Below are positions 41,895-50,580 of a stretch of DNA of 64,000 nt, one piece after another. This DNA comes from Acinetobacter sp. 10FS3-1 (lineage in GTDB: Bacteria > Pseudomonadota > Gammaproteobacteria > Pseudomonadales > Moraxellaceae). The first letter of the stretch is position 1. Each line of letters begins with the position of its first letter. The notes under the pieces were generated by a model that ran no database searches, was not told the DNA's origin, and worked only from the letters and a program-made list of their open reading frames with translations. Location: contig NZ_CP039143.1 in the NCBI RefSeq assembly GCF_013343215.1, forward strand, positions 2,418,001 to 2,482,000, written 5' to 3'. The translations under genes were made by a program, and so were the position numbers.

Positions 41895-42275
41895 TTAGCC
41901 CTCGTCATAATCCAGCTCATCTTCAGCAAGGTTAATAAAGTCGGGTACTGGGGTTATATTAAATTGGACCGCCTGAATGGTTTCCTGATGCAATAATTGG
42001 GCTTTTGCCACTCGATGCATTCCATCCATCACTCTCCCTGCTGCGCATAAAATAATGGGATAACTTAAATCAGCTTCTTGAATCAACTGAATATGTTCAA
42101 TAATTTGCTGCGTGGTAGGATGAGTTTCAGGAAACCAATAGGCCTCATTCAGCTCTTGAATAGCTGCCACTGGAGTTTGTTTAATCTGTAAGCTTTGGCT
42201 CAGCTTGACCAAACGATGCACATCCCAAATATGAGTATCATCGCCCACTTGTCTAAAATGATATTGTTGACGCAT
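41895..42275 (-). CDS. ParB/Srx-like small protein
   Basis: The 126-residue product has the segment ILCAAGRVMDGMHRVAKAQLL near 75-95, which resembles the ParB/sulfiredoxin fold motif (xGxHRxxA). It ends in a very acidic tail (AEDELDYDEG). It lacks the DNA-binding domain of true ParB. A nucleotide-binding or regulatory role is possible, but the function is not known. It has no close partner gene; rplT starts downstream on the same strand after a terminator. Confidence 0.6.
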   Translation of the reverse strand: MRQQYHFRQVGDDTHIWDVHRLVKLSQSLQIKQTPVAAIQELNEAYWFPETHPTTQQIIEHIQLIQEADLSYPIILCAAGRVMDGMHRVAKAQLLHQETIQAVQFNITPVPDFINLAEDELDYDEG

Positions 42276-42357
42276 TTCAGCTTTCTCTAATGAAGGTAAA
42301 ATCAGGGTTCAAACTTTTACTCATAATTTTATAATTCAACCATATACATAAAGGCAC

Positions 42358-42388
42358 AAAAAAAGACCGCTAAAAGCGGTCTTTTTTT
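42358..42388 (-). terminator. rpmI-rplT terminator
   Basis: AAAAAAAGACCGC and GCGGTCTTTTTTT form a perfect stem around TAAAA, with T runs on both strands. It ends the rplT transcript. Confidence 0.9.
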
Positions 42389-42401
42389 AAGTCCTAAAGA
42401 C

Positions 42402-42761
42402 TTATGCAGCTAATGCATCTTTAGCTTTAGAAGCTAAAGCAGCAAATGCAACTGCGTCATGCATAGCGATGTCAGCAAGTACGCGACGGTCGATAATCAC
42501 TTGAGCTTTTTTCAAGCCAGCGATCATACGGCTGTATGACAAACCATTTTGACGAGCACCAGCGTTGATACGCGCAATCCATAGAGCACGGAATTGACGT
42601 TTCTTCTGACGACGGTCACGGTAAGCGTATTGACCTGCTTTGATTACCGCTTGGAACGCTACGCGATATACGCGTGAACGAGCGCCGTAGTAACCTTTAG
42701 CACGAGCAAGAATTTTTTTATGACGGCGATGAGCCTGTACACCACGTTTTACACGAGCCAT
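42402..42761 (-). CDS. rplT: Ribosomal protein L20
   Basis: The 119-residue product has the highly basic N-terminal tail ([20 protein letters not shown]) and the globular [20 protein letters not shown] of L20, which is required early in 50S assembly. In E. coli, L20 also represses the rpmI-rplT message by binding its leader. The gene lies 11 bases after rpmI. Confidence 0.97.
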   Translation of the reverse strand: MARVKRGVQAHRRHKKILARAKGYYGARSRVYRVAFQAVIKAGQYAYRDRRQKKRQFRALWIARINAGARQNGLSYSRMIAGLKKAQVIIDRRVLADIAMHDAVAFAALASKAKDALAA

Positions 42762-42772
42762 TTATAATCTCC

Positions 42773-42967
42773 TTAGATGTATGGGCACATACGACGAACT
42801 GAAGCAACGTCACTTACGTGAACCATTACACAGCCGCGCAATTGACGGATACGTTTAGCAGATTTTTTGGTCAAAATGTGGCGTTTGAACGCTTGTTTAC
42901 GCTTGAAACCGTTTGCAGTCGCTTTGAAACGTTTAGCTGCACCACGGCGAGTTTTTAACTTAGCCAT
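42773..42967 (-). CDS. rpmI: Ribosomal protein L35
   Basis: The 64-residue product starts [14 protein letters not shown] and has the conserved [18 protein letters not shown]. The ATG at 42967 has GAGG 5 bases upstream. The frame is open for 24 more codons upstream, but these do not belong to the family. Unlike in E. coli, infC is not next to it, and it has its own promoter region. Confidence 0.96.
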
Positions 42968-43032
42968 AACAACCTCTTTAAACACCTGTTCGGCACGTCT
43001 GCACCATTGCAACAACGACCTGCAGGTAAGGG

Positions 43033-43085
43033 AGCGCACATTCTAATGCATCTTTGCTTAAAACAAAAGCACTAGTGCTTTTTTC
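43033..43085 (-). promoter_or_regulatory. rpmI-rplT promoter with overlapping palindrome
   Basis: On the minus strand the -10 TAGAAT (43040-43045) is followed by a GC-rich discriminator (GTGCGCTCCC). The -35 region lies in the perfect 18-base palindrome AAAAGCACTAGTGCTTTT (43065-43082). The predicted start leaves a leader of about 65 bases before rpmI. The palindrome could be an operator, and the discriminator suggests stringent control. Confidence 0.5.
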
Positions 43086-43327
43086 TGAAGGAAATTGCAA
43101 AACTAACATTTTGCAGCAAGGGATTAAATTACGAAATTTACAAACCTTGCCATACTAATCATTGCATTCAACTGAACCCAACTCCAAGAGCCGTTTGCAG
43201 TCAACCTTAGCAAAGCTAAAGAAAAATAAGATTTTTATGTTTAATGCTTGCTCGTGTTGCCATTTCAGGAAATACTGCGCTGCAAGACTCATCGCCTTGT
43301 ACTTTGCCTGATTTAAGACTCAAACTT

Positions 43328-44065
43328 ATGAAACCTATCCTGTGTGTAATGCTATTCACTGCCCCTTTTGCCACGGCTTATAGCGCAACAATAAAAAACG
43401 TCAATCAATTACCCACACAATCTATTGATGTACAGCCTGCTCACCTGACCACACGTATTGAATGGAGCAAGTTTCCTCAACCTATTTATAATAATGATGA
43501 ACTCAAAGGCCAGAATCGCTCTGCCATCGTCCGGATCTATGTCAATGAGCAGGGGCAAATAGAACAGGCCTCGATCCAGGAAAGCACCGGTTTTACCCAG
43601 CTTGATCAACGCCTGCTTCAGGCTGTAAAAGCAGCCAAAGCCAAACCACATATTGAAAATAAAACCACCCTGCCGCTGATTGGCTATCAGGTATTTAGCC
43701 TCAAACTGAAAGATGAGACTCAGACTGACTGTGAATATAGCTTTAACTCTAGTCACTGGCAGGCACAGCAGCAAGGGCAGAAAACCCATTTTCAATATCT
43801 GAGGCAGCCTCAGCTTGATCTTCATCCTGAGCAGCTGCATGGGCATGACCGCAAAGTTGAATTTAAAATGAAGCTCAATCGCGAAGGTCAGGTCAAAAGC
43901 GTTAAGATCAGACAAGGTTCGGGACGTTATGAAGTCGACCAGCAAGTGATCGCCGCCCTAAAAGGCACTGAAATCCGTAGTAAACGCCTTGCCAGCACCT
44001 TATGGCTGTATAAACCGTCCAGCCTTAGAGATGAAATTGAATTTAAACTCGATGAATGTCATTAA
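43328..44065 (+). CDS. Secreted protein with two TonB-C-like domains
   Basis: The product has 245 residues from ATG 43328, with a signal peptide (MKPILCVMLFTAPFATAYSA). Two TonB C-terminal-like repeats follow, at about 60-135 (IVRIYVNEQGQIEQASIQES) and about 180-240 (FKMKLNREGQVKSVKIRQGS). There is no proline-rich spacer or membrane anchor, so it is not an ordinary TonB energy transducer. It may be a periplasmic adaptor. It lies in a break of the translation cluster, divergent from rpmI-rplT. Confidence 0.7.
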   Translation: MKPILCVMLFTAPFATAYSATIKNVNQLPTQSIDVQPAHLTTRIEWSKFPQPIYNNDELKGQNRSAIVRIYVNEQGQIEQASIQESTGFTQLDQRLLQAVKAAKAKPHIENKTTLPLIGYQVFSLKLKDETQTDCEYSFNSSHWQAQQQGQKTHFQYLRQPQLDLHPEQLHGHDRKVEFKMKLNREGQVKSVKIRQGSGRYEVDQQVIAALKGTEIRSKRLASTLWLYKPSSLRDEIEFKLDECH

Positions 44066-44091
44066 AAAAGAGGCGAACGCCTCTTTTTTTT
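44064..44091. terminator. Bidirectional terminator between the TonB-like and YqaA-like genes
   Basis: AAAAAAGAGGCG and CGCCTCTTTTTT pair around AA. It serves both convergent genes. Confidence 0.85.
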
Positions 44092-44512
44092 ACCACATAC
44101 TAAAAGCCCAATAGAGAAATAGATAACGTCCGGTCTTGGCCAGGCTGACCATCCATAAAAAACGGCCAAACTTTTCCTTAAGCAAACCTGCAATCAGGGT
44201 AATCGGATCACCAATAATGGGCACCCAGCTAAAAAGTAGCGACCAATAACCATATTTCTGGTAAGTGCGTTGCGCTTTCAGCATCTGCTGCTCTGAAACA
44301 GGAAACCACTTTTTATGTTTATACTGTTCTACCCGCATACCTAAATACCAGTTCACACAAGAACCCAGAATATTTCCAAGGCTCGCCACCAGTATCAATA
44401 AGGCTGCATGATGATGTTCCTGCCAGAGCAAGCCCAATAAGACCGCTTCAGATTGCAACGGTAATAGAGTTGCCGCCCCGAATGCGGAAAGAAAGAGTAA
44501 AAGGAGCGACAT
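44090..44512 (-). CDS. YqaA-family (DedA-related) membrane protein
   Basis: The 140-residue protein has about four membrane segments. Family motifs are LLPLQSEAVLLGLL, ASLGNILGSCVNWYLG (about 46-61) and FSWVPIIGDPITLIAGLL (about 93-110), the last resembling the re-entrant loop of DedA transporters. YqaA-like proteins are presumed lipid-carrier or envelope transporters. The start is 8 bases after the 44520 gene, so the two are co-transcribed. Confidence 0.85.
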   Translation of the reverse strand: MSLLLLFLSAFGAATLLPLQSEAVLLGLLWQEHHHAALLILVASLGNILGSCVNWYLGMRVEQYKHKKWFPVSEQQMLKAQRTYQKYGYWSLLFSWVPIIGDPITLIAGLLKEKFGRFLWMVSLAKTGRYLFLYWAFSMW

Positions 44513-44519
44513 ACCAAAC

Positions 44520-44810
44520 TTAAGGTTTTAAGCCCAGTTTCTTTTTTGCCTTTAGAAATTCCCAGTTTGCCCACAATACAGCGGCCACAATGATTGCCAT
44601 ACGCGCCCAGCCGTATCTGTCCGTGATCGGATCAATCGCGGCAGCCAAAATTTGCTGATCTTTGGTATTTAAGAGCGTAATAATATGATCAACATGGAAA
44701 ATTTCAGCAATATATAGCAACAGACAAGCCGCCACCCCAAAAATAATACTCCAATAAATTCGCGTATTACTTTCAATAATCTTGGTTAAATTCAGAAAAA
44801 AATCTTGCAT
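44520..44810 (-). CDS. Small membrane protein
   Basis: The product has 96 residues from ATG 44810, which lies just after the GST terminator, so a longer frame is excluded. A hydrophobic segment (IYWSIIFGVAACLLLYIAEIF, split at residue 20 here) spans about 18-38, and a second one (MAIIVAAVLWANWEFL) about 71-86. I recognise no family. It immediately precedes the YqaA-like gene. Confidence 0.6.
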   Translation of the reverse strand: MQDFFLNLTKIIESNTRIYWSIIFGVAACLLLYIAEIFHVDHIITLLNTKDQQILAAAIDPITDRYGWARMAIIVAAVLWANWEFLKAKKKLGLKP

Positions 44811-44824
44811 ACATCTATCCAATA

Positions 44825-44850
44825 AAAACCACCGGAAAGGTGGTTTTATG
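44825..44850 (-). terminator. GST gene terminator
   Basis: AAAACCACC and GGTGGTTTT pair around GGAAA; the minus strand continues TTATT. Confidence 0.8.
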
Positions 44851-44897
44851 TTTAAGAACTCTAGTTTAGCATAAACCTGCTTCATGCATGGCTTCGC

Positions 44898-45515
44898 CTA
44901 AACCTGGATTGCCAAGGCCTTTGCTACTGCAGGACGGGCTTTGATACGTGCAATATATTTTTCGACTTCAGGATAATCGGCCAGATCAATCTGCTGCCAT
45001 TCATGCCGCAATAACCACGGAAAAATCGCTATATCGGCAATCGAATATTCACCTGCAACATAGTCCTGTCCCAGCAGCTGTGTATTCAATACCCCATATA
45101 AACGTTTGGATTCATTCACATAACGCTCAGTTGCATAGGCAATTCGCTCTGGTGCAAAACGACTAAAATGATGATTCTGGCCCAGCATTGGCCCCAGCCC
45201 ACCCATTTGCCACATCAGCCATTGCTCGACCTGTACCCGTTTTAGCTCATCGTCTGGATAAAACAGCCCGGTTTTACGTCCTAAATACTGTAAAATTGCC
45301 CCCGATTCAAAAATTGAAATCGCCTGATGACGGGGACCATCCTGATCCACAATTGCAGGGATTTTATTATTAGGAGAAATCGCCAGAAAATCGGATTGAA
45401 ACTGGTCATTTTCCAAAATATTAACCGGAATAAGCTGATATTTCAGGCCCATCTCTTCCAGGGCAATAGTAATTTTATGACCATTCGGGGTTGGCCAATA
45501 ATATAGATCGATCAT
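44898..45515 (-). CDS. Glutathione S-transferase family protein (YfcG/YghU-like)
   Basis: The 205-residue product has a thioredoxin-like N-domain with WPTPNGHKITIALEE (about 7-21; the NGHK region is typical of the disulfide-reductase YfcG group) and NNKIPAIVD for glutathione binding. The all-helical C-domain includes YSIADIAIFPWL near 158. It likely acts on glutathione disulfides. Single gene with its own terminator. Confidence 0.88.
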   Translation of the reverse strand: MIDLYYWPTPNGHKITIALEEMGLKYQLIPVNILENDQFQSDFLAISPNNKIPAIVDQDGPRHQAISIFESGAILQYLGRKTGLFYPDDELKRVQVEQWLMWQMGGLGPMLGQNHHFSRFAPERIAYATERYVNESKRLYGVLNTQLLGQDYVAGEYSIADIAIFPWLLRHEWQQIDLADYPEVEKYIARIKARPAVAKALAIQV

Positions 45516-45662
45516 TCGATTTTATACTCCGTCTACCTGAAGAGCGACTTGTTTGAACAACGTAATAGAGCCATGAAAAAATAGCAAGCCATCACGCTAT
45601 AAATTATTTTTACTTTAACTTCAGTATTTTATTATAAATTTATAAAAAATAAGTGAAAAAAT

Positions 45663-45691
45663 CTTGAAATTTTCCCGCTAAATCACATATT
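45663..45691 (+). promoter_or_regulatory. Candidate heat-shock (sigma-32) promoter of hsp20
   Basis: CTTGAA followed after 15 bases by CACATATT resembles the sigma-32 consensus (CTTGAA, 13-17 bases, CCCCATNT). The start would lie about 100 bases upstream of hsp20. The match is partial at the -10. Confidence 0.5.
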
Positions 45692-45770
45692 GAATATGCG
45701 TAAGGATAAAAGTTTTCTTTCGCTCTGTCGATGATAATCATGACAGATTTGAATTCTTGTTATTAAAACT

Positions 45771-45795
45771 TTGCTGACCTCAGGAGGTTCTAATT
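45771..45795 (+). promoter_or_regulatory. Possible RNA thermometer at the hsp20 ribosome site
   Basis: The AGGAGG ribosome site (45782-45787) lies in the self-complementary ACCTCAGGAGGT. The preceding TTGCT (45771-45775) resembles the U(U/C)GCU element that pairs with the ribosome site in ROSE thermometers of small heat-shock genes. Masking at low temperature is an inference. Confidence 0.35.
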
Positions 45796-46269
45796 ATGAG
45801 CAACTTAAATCTTCATCCATTGTTCCGTCGTAGCATTGGCTTTGATCGCTTAAACGATTTTATTGACTACGCGATGCAAAGCGACACACCCAACTATCCA
45901 CCTTACAATATTGAAAAACATGGTGAAAATCATTACCGCATTGTAGTGGCAACTGCTGGCTTTAATCAGAACGAACTGGATATTTCAATTGAAAATCGTT
46001 TATTAACCATCTCCGGCAAGCCCGAAGCAGTACAAACAGAAAGTACTGAATACCTGCATAAAGGTATTGCTCGTCGCGCCTTTAGGCTGTCATTGCGTTT
46101 AGATGAGCATATTGAAGTACAACAAGCCGATTATGAAAATGGTCTGTTGGTGATTGATCTGCAACGTATCATTCCAGAAGAAAAGTTGCCACGACAAATC
46201 CCGATCGGCAAAAAGTTACTGCTAGAAAGTTCAGAAGATGTGACCGAAAAAACAGTGAATGCGGAATAA
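45796..46269 (+). CDS. Small heat-shock protein Hsp20 (IbpA-like)
   Basis: The 157-residue chaperone prevents aggregation of unfolded proteins. The alpha-crystallin domain spans about 38-125, and the N-terminal part reads LFRRSIGFDRLNDFID as in IbpA. The A-x-x-x-N-G-L-L box (YENGLLVIDLQRIIPEE) lies near 114. The typical IxI-type C-terminal motif is not clear. It has a strong ribosome site. Its promoter looks heat-shock controlled, and a perfect terminator follows. Confidence 0.93.
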   Translation: MSNLNLHPLFRRSIGFDRLNDFIDYAMQSDTPNYPPYNIEKHGENHYRIVVATAGFNQNELDISIENRLLTISGKPEAVQTESTEYLHKGIARRAFRLSLRLDEHIEVQQADYENGLLVIDLQRIIPEEKLPRQIPIGKKLLLESSEDVTEKTVNAE

Positions 46270-46280
46270 TGTTTTTATGC

Positions 46281-46313
46281 AAAGAAAGACTCCAATTGGA
46301 GTCTTTCTTTTTT
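46281..46313 (+). terminator. hsp20 terminator
   Basis: AAAGAAAGACTCCAA and TTGGAGTCTTTCTTT form a perfect 15-base stem with no loop bases to spare, followed by TTTTAT. Confidence 0.85.
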
Positions 46314-46648
46314 ATACATAACAGTCTAGTGGATTCAAAATATACATAATAAAAAATAGATGAAACCTCAATCTTTCATAAAACAATATCCGGTTGATAT
46401 TTTGAAATATATGAGCTTATTTTTTTATTCTCTTTCCTGTCTTGGCCACTTTAGTTATTTTCTAGATCGGGCGGAGCAACAATAGGACTTATGCGGAAAT
46501 CTGACAGCTATTCATTGCGTTTGAGAGACATAAATTCAGCCTCATGTATTTACTCAACTTTTCTAAACAGTACCGGCATTCGATTGTTCAAATGTTTCAA
46601 GACCAGTGGAACTTAAAACCCCCATCAAGACTCATAAAACCAACATAA
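46314..46648. other. Intergenic region between hsp20 and infC
   Basis: About 330 bases with no supported gene. The only short frames lack ribosome sites. This is one of the break points where the translation cluster has been separated. Confidence 0.4.
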
Positions 46649-46674
46649 AAAAGCCCTGCAATTGCAGGGCTTTT
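46649..46674 (-). terminator. infC terminator
   Basis: AAAAGCCCTGCAA and TTGCAGGGCTTTT form a 13-base stem with T runs on both strands, just after infC. It separates infC from rpmI-rplT, which are normally joined. Confidence 0.9.
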
Positions 46675-46690
46675 TAGACTCAATGAGTGC

Positions 46691-47242
46691 TTACTTTTTC
46701 TTTTTAGGACCAAGCAGCATACCCATTTGACGGCCTTCCATTTTTGGTGCTTGTTCGACTGTACCGTATTCAGCTACATCTGTTTCAATTTTTTGCAATT
46801 GAGCCAGACCTAACTGCTGGTGAGCCATTTCACGACCACGGAAACGCAAGGTAATTTTCACTTTGTTGCCATCTTCAAGGAACTTGATGATTGCGCGTAA
46901 TTTTACGTTGTAATCACCAACATCAGTACCCGGGCGCAGTTTGATTTCTTTCACCTGGACTTGATGCTGTTTTTTCTTCGCTTCTTTCTGCTTTTGCTTT
47001 AAATCAAACAAATGCTTGTTGAAGTCCATGATTTTACAAACAGGTGGCTCGGCATTCGCTACGATCTCCACAAGATCAAGCTCAACGCTTTCTGCTGCGC
47101 GCAGGGCTTCAGCTAAGCTTACAATCCCTTTTTGCTCACCATTTTCGTCTACAAGACGGACTTCTTTTGCACGAATTTCATCATTCAAGGCAGGACGGTT
47201 TGATTTGTTACCACCCTGTTGATTACGGTCAGGCTGTTTAAT
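46691..47242 (-). CDS. infC: Translation initiation factor IF-3 (AUU start)
   Basis: IF-3 keeps 30S subunits free and checks the initiator tRNA. From 47242 it has 183 residues: an N-domain ([19 protein letters not shown]), a linker ([18 protein letters not shown]) and a C-domain ([17 protein letters not shown]). No ATG lies upstream of the conserved start; the shorter TTG at 47188 would remove 18 residues. The ATT at 47240-47242 has GGAG 8 bases before it, inside the end of thrS. E. coli infC uses AUU for autoregulation, so the same is likely here. It is coupled to thrS, 5 bases apart. Confidence 0.85.
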   Translation of the reverse strand: MKQPDRNQQGGNKSNRPALNDEIRAKEVRLVDENGEQKGIVSLAEALRAAESVELDLVEIVANAEPPVCKIMDFNKHLFDLKQKQKEAKKKQHQVQVKEIKLRPGTDVGDYNVKLRAIIKFLEDGNKVKITLRFRGREMAHQQLGLAQLQKIETDVAEYGTVEQAPKMEGRQMGMLLGPKKKK

Positions 47243-47247
47243 CGCTG

Positions 47248-49170
47248 TTACTCCACAATGTACCGGCCGCGTTCGGCTACGGCTGCTTTTACTAGGTCAA
47301 CGAAAGTATCGATTGACATAGTACCCAAATTTTTCCCTGAGCGGGTACGAACATTTACTGTACCTTCCTCAACTTCACGGTCCCCAAGTACCAGTAAGTA
47401 TGGAATACGCTCTAAAGTACGTTCACGAATCTTAAAGCCGATTTTCTCATTTCTCAAGTCAGAAATTGCTCGAATTCCGTTTTCTTTAAGTTTCGCGACG
47501 ACTGACTCACAAGCTTCAGCTTGAGAATCGGTAATATTCATTACACATGCTTGCACAGGTGACAACCAAGGTGGCATCAAACCTGCATAGTGTTCAATGA
47601 GTATACCAATAAAACGCTCAAAACTGCCAAGTATTGCACGATGTAACATTACTGGCTGATCTCGGTCGTTATCTTCAGTGACATAAGAGGCGTCAAGGCG
47701 CTCTGGCAAGTTAAAGTCACACTGGATCGTACCACATTGCCATACACGACCTAAGCAGTCTTTCAAGGAGAATTCGATCTTCGGACCATAGAATGCCCCT
47801 TCACCTGGCTGAAGCTCCCATTCCAGTCCAGCAGCATCTAACGCATCTGCCAGAGATTTTTCGGCCAGATCCCAAAGTGCGTCCTCACCCACACGTTTTT
47901 CAGGACGCGTGGACAGCTTCATCTGTACGTCTTCAAAACCAAAGTCTTTGTATACATCCAGTGTCAATTTAATAAAGTCTGCAACTTCTGTGCCGATTTG
48001 CTCTTTGGTACAGAAAATGTGTGCATCATCCTGAGTAAAACCACGAACACGCATAATGCCGTGTAAAGAACCTGATGGCTCGTTACGATGACATGAACCA
48101 AACTCTGCCAGACGAATTGGAAGATCACGGTAAGATTTCAGCCCCTGGTTGAATACCTGTACGTGACAAGGACAGTTCATCGGCTTTACAGCATAGTTAC
48201 GGTTTTCAGAATGCGTGGTAAACATGTTTTCCGCATAGTTGGCCGCATGCCCCGATTTTTCCCACAACGTAAAGTCGACCACTTGCGGAGTACGGATTTC
48301 TTCATAACCGTTGTCTTGCTGCACTTTACGCATATACTGTTCAAGCACTTGGTAAATGGTCCAGCCATTTGGATGCCAGAATACCATGCCCGGTGCTTCT
48401 TCCTGCATATGGAACAGGTTCAGTGCCTTACCGATTTTACGATGATCACGCTTTTCAGCTTCTTCAATACGCTTGATATAGGCAGCCAGCTGTTTCTTGT
48501 CAGCCCATGCGGTACCATAAATCCGTTGCAACTGTTCGTTTTTCGCATCACCGCGCCAGTAAGCGCCTGAAATTTTGGTCAGCTTGAACGATTTTAAGAA
48601 TTTGGTATTGGGAACGTGCGGACCGCGACACATGTCCAGATAATCTTGATGATAATACAAGCCCATCTGGGTTTCTTCTGGCATGTCTGCAATCAGGCGC
48701 AGTTTATACTCTTCGCCACGTGCAGTGAATTCTGCAATCACCTCATCACGCGGTGTCATTTTTTTCACGACATCATAGTCCTGATCGATGAGCTTTTTCA
48801 TACGCTCTTCAATCGCGGCCATATCATCCAGTGTAAACGGACGTGGCATCCAGATGTCATAGTAGAAGCCTTCTTCAATGACCGGCCCAATTACCATCTT
48901 CGCTTCCGGGAACAATTGCTTCACTGCATGTCCCACCAAGTGCGCACAAGAGTGGCGGATAATCTCGACACCCTCTTCATCTTTAGGTGTAATGATTTGC
49001 AGGGTGGCATCTTCAGTGATCAGATCACACGCATCGACCAGACGGTCATTCACACGACCTGCAACCGTGTTTTTCGCAAGCCCAGGACCGATGCTTTGAG
49101 CAACGTCCATCACGGATACGGCTTGATCAAACTGTTTTTGATCGCCATTGGGCAAAGTGATAATTGGCAT
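47248..49170 (-). CDS. thrS: Threonyl-tRNA synthetase
   Basis: ThrS charges tRNA-Thr. The 640-residue product has, in order, the TGS domain (about 1-60) and the editing domain with [19 protein letters not shown] (about 73-91). The class II core has zinc ligands C (MNCPCH near 334) and two His. The anticodon-binding domain ([15 protein letters not shown]) is last. It is the first gene of the cluster. Its stop is 5 bases before infC, so the pair is co-transcribed as in E. coli. Confidence 0.97.
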   Translation of the reverse strand: MPIITLPNGDQKQFDQAVSVMDVAQSIGPGLAKNTVAGRVNDRLVDACDLITEDATLQIITPKDEEGVEIIRHSCAHLVGHAVKQLFPEAKMVIGPVIEEGFYYDIWMPRPFTLDDMAAIEERMKKLIDQDYDVVKKMTPRDEVIAEFTARGEEYKLRLIADMPEETQMGLYYHQDYLDMCRGPHVPNTKFLKSFKLTKISGAYWRGDAKNEQLQRIYGTAWADKKQLAAYIKRIEEAEKRDHRKIGKALNLFHMQEEAPGMVFWHPNGWTIYQVLEQYMRKVQQDNGYEEIRTPQVVDFTLWEKSGHAANYAENMFTTHSENRNYAVKPMNCPCHVQVFNQGLKSYRDLPIRLAEFGSCHRNEPSGSLHGIMRVRGFTQDDAHIFCTKEQIGTEVADFIKLTLDVYKDFGFEDVQMKLSTRPEKRVGEDALWDLAEKSLADALDAAGLEWELQPGEGAFYGPKIEFSLKDCLGRVWQCGTIQCDFNLPERLDASYVTEDNDRDQPVMLHRAILGSFERFIGILIEHYAGLMPPWLSPVQACVMNITDSQAEACESVVAKLKENGIRAISDLRNEKIGFKIRERTLERIPYLLVLGDREVEEGTVNVRTRSGKNLGTMSIDTFVDLVKAAVAERGRYIVE

Positions 49171-49282
49171 AGAAAATCCTTAAGGAGTGATGCCCCGTAC
49201 CATGGAGCATGTCACCGCGAGATTATGATCGAGGCAAAGCCTCAAAAGATAAAAACGGTGGATAAATAAAAAATCATTTGGA

Positions 49283-49311
49283 ATTTTACACGGCTTGGCC
49301 ACATGATTAAA
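49283..49311 (-). promoter_or_regulatory. Candidate thrS promoter and leader
   Basis: On the minus strand TTTAAT and TAAAAT are 17 bases apart. The leader of about 110 bases contains the hairpin GAGGC-TTT-GCCTC (about 49231-49243), which might serve as an operator. In E. coli ThrS represses its own leader through tRNA-like hairpins. Confidence 0.4.
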
Positions 49312-49397
49312 CCTTTTCCCCAATAAAAATAAGATTTAGGGCGAAAATCGCTCCAGCATAGTAAAGACTCCGGCTGATTTTTTGCTTCAGGATTTTC

Positions 49398-50570
49398 TTA
49401 TTCCCGAAAGGTTTCCCATGCAGTCAATCGTCCTTCATGATAGGCATACAGTCGGGCAAACTGCGGAATCACCGCTTCACTTTGCAGGGGCCTTAAAAAC
49501 ACATAATCATCAACGCTTACTGCACAGTGTTTGGGAATCTGGACCATTTCCTGATTGCTGCTACGTCCATACAGGGCATGTGGCTGGCTGTTTTCCGGAT
49601 AAATATAATCTGCCTGCCAGTAGCCGCCATAAATAAAGGCGGCTTTATATCTATGCGGCAGACGATTCAGCACTTCCAGCCCCGGAATCTGACTATAAGG
49701 CAATATTTTTAAAATGGGCGCAGCAATCCATAAAGCACAGTGAAAAGCAGACAGAGGGTCCAACTCGAAATCACGCGGCTTGAGCAGCATCGAGCCAAAG
49801 GCCAGATCATTACAGACACTCTGCTGGCAATGCTGCATAAAGGTCGGACTGCCGCCACCGTTAAAGCACAGATCTGCCTGCCACAGCTCAGGAAACTGCT
49901 GTTGAAGAATAGTTTTATAGCGTTGATAAGTCTGCTGTGATTGTTGATAACTTTTTTCCGGGCTTTTCAGCACTTTTGGCAGCTTTGCAACATGGGCATC
50001 ATAGCCCATCAGGCCGGAAAGCTGGAGAAAGTCGGGATGTTGCCGAATCAGCTCAAGTAAGGCGCTAAACTGCTCTGGATGACTGACACCACCCCGATGC
50101 AGGCCGACATCAATTTCAAGGTTGATGTTAAGACACAGCTTTAACTGCTGTGCCAGTTGCAGATATTGTTGCAGCCGTTCCAGATCATCCACCAGCCATT
50201 GAATATTTGTCGGTGGATACGACACATTTAGATCTGAACGGTTTTGATAAAACTGCTGGACTGCCTGAACAGGCATCGGTTTACCCAGCAAAATATCGGC
50301 CTGCTTGAATCTGCTCAGTAGGTCTGACAGATGTGGTAGATGAAAAACCATAAAACGCTGAGTCTTTAGCTTTTCACTGGCCACTTGCAGTAACTGCATA
50401 CAGGCCAAAGATTTCACCACCAGACGTGGCTTGAGCTGAGCAGTAGCCAACTTGGACTGCACCATCTCCAGATTGGCGTGATAACAGGCCAAATCCAGAA
50501 TCAGTTGTGGTGTACCCGTGCCCTGTTGCTTCAGGTCCTGAGTCAACTGCTGAAAATAAACAGCTTGCAT
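49398..50570 (-). CDS. DSD1/type III alanine racemase-like PLP enzyme
   Basis: The 390-residue product has an alanine-racemase N-domain beta/alpha barrel. The PLP lysine lies in RLVVKSLACMQL (Lys near 52), and NINLEIDVGLHRGGV is near 145. The C-terminal domain contains FGSMLLKPRD. D-threonine aldolase and D-serine dehydratase have this fold and use a metal plus PLP. The exact reaction cannot be told. It lies 10 bases after a lactone oxidase gene, so both are co-transcribed. Confidence 0.75.
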   Translation of the reverse strand: MQAVYFQQLTQDLKQQGTGTPQLILDLACYHANLEMVQSKLATAQLKPRLVVKSLACMQLLQVASEKLKTQRFMVFHLPHLSDLLSRFKQADILLGKPMPVQAVQQFYQNRSDLNVSYPPTNIQWLVDDLERLQQYLQLAQQLKLCLNINLEIDVGLHRGGVSHPEQFSALLELIRQHPDFLQLSGLMGYDAHVAKLPKVLKSPEKSYQQSQQTYQRYKTILQQQFPELWQADLCFNGGGSPTFMQHCQQSVCNDLAFGSMLLKPRDFELDPLSAFHCALWIAAPILKILPYSQIPGLEVLNRLPHRYKAAFIYGGYWQADYIYPENSQPHALYGRSSNQEMVQIPKHCAVSVDDYVFLRPLQSEAVIPQFARLYAYHEGRLTAWETFRE

Positions 50571-50580
50571 CCTGCCTCTC

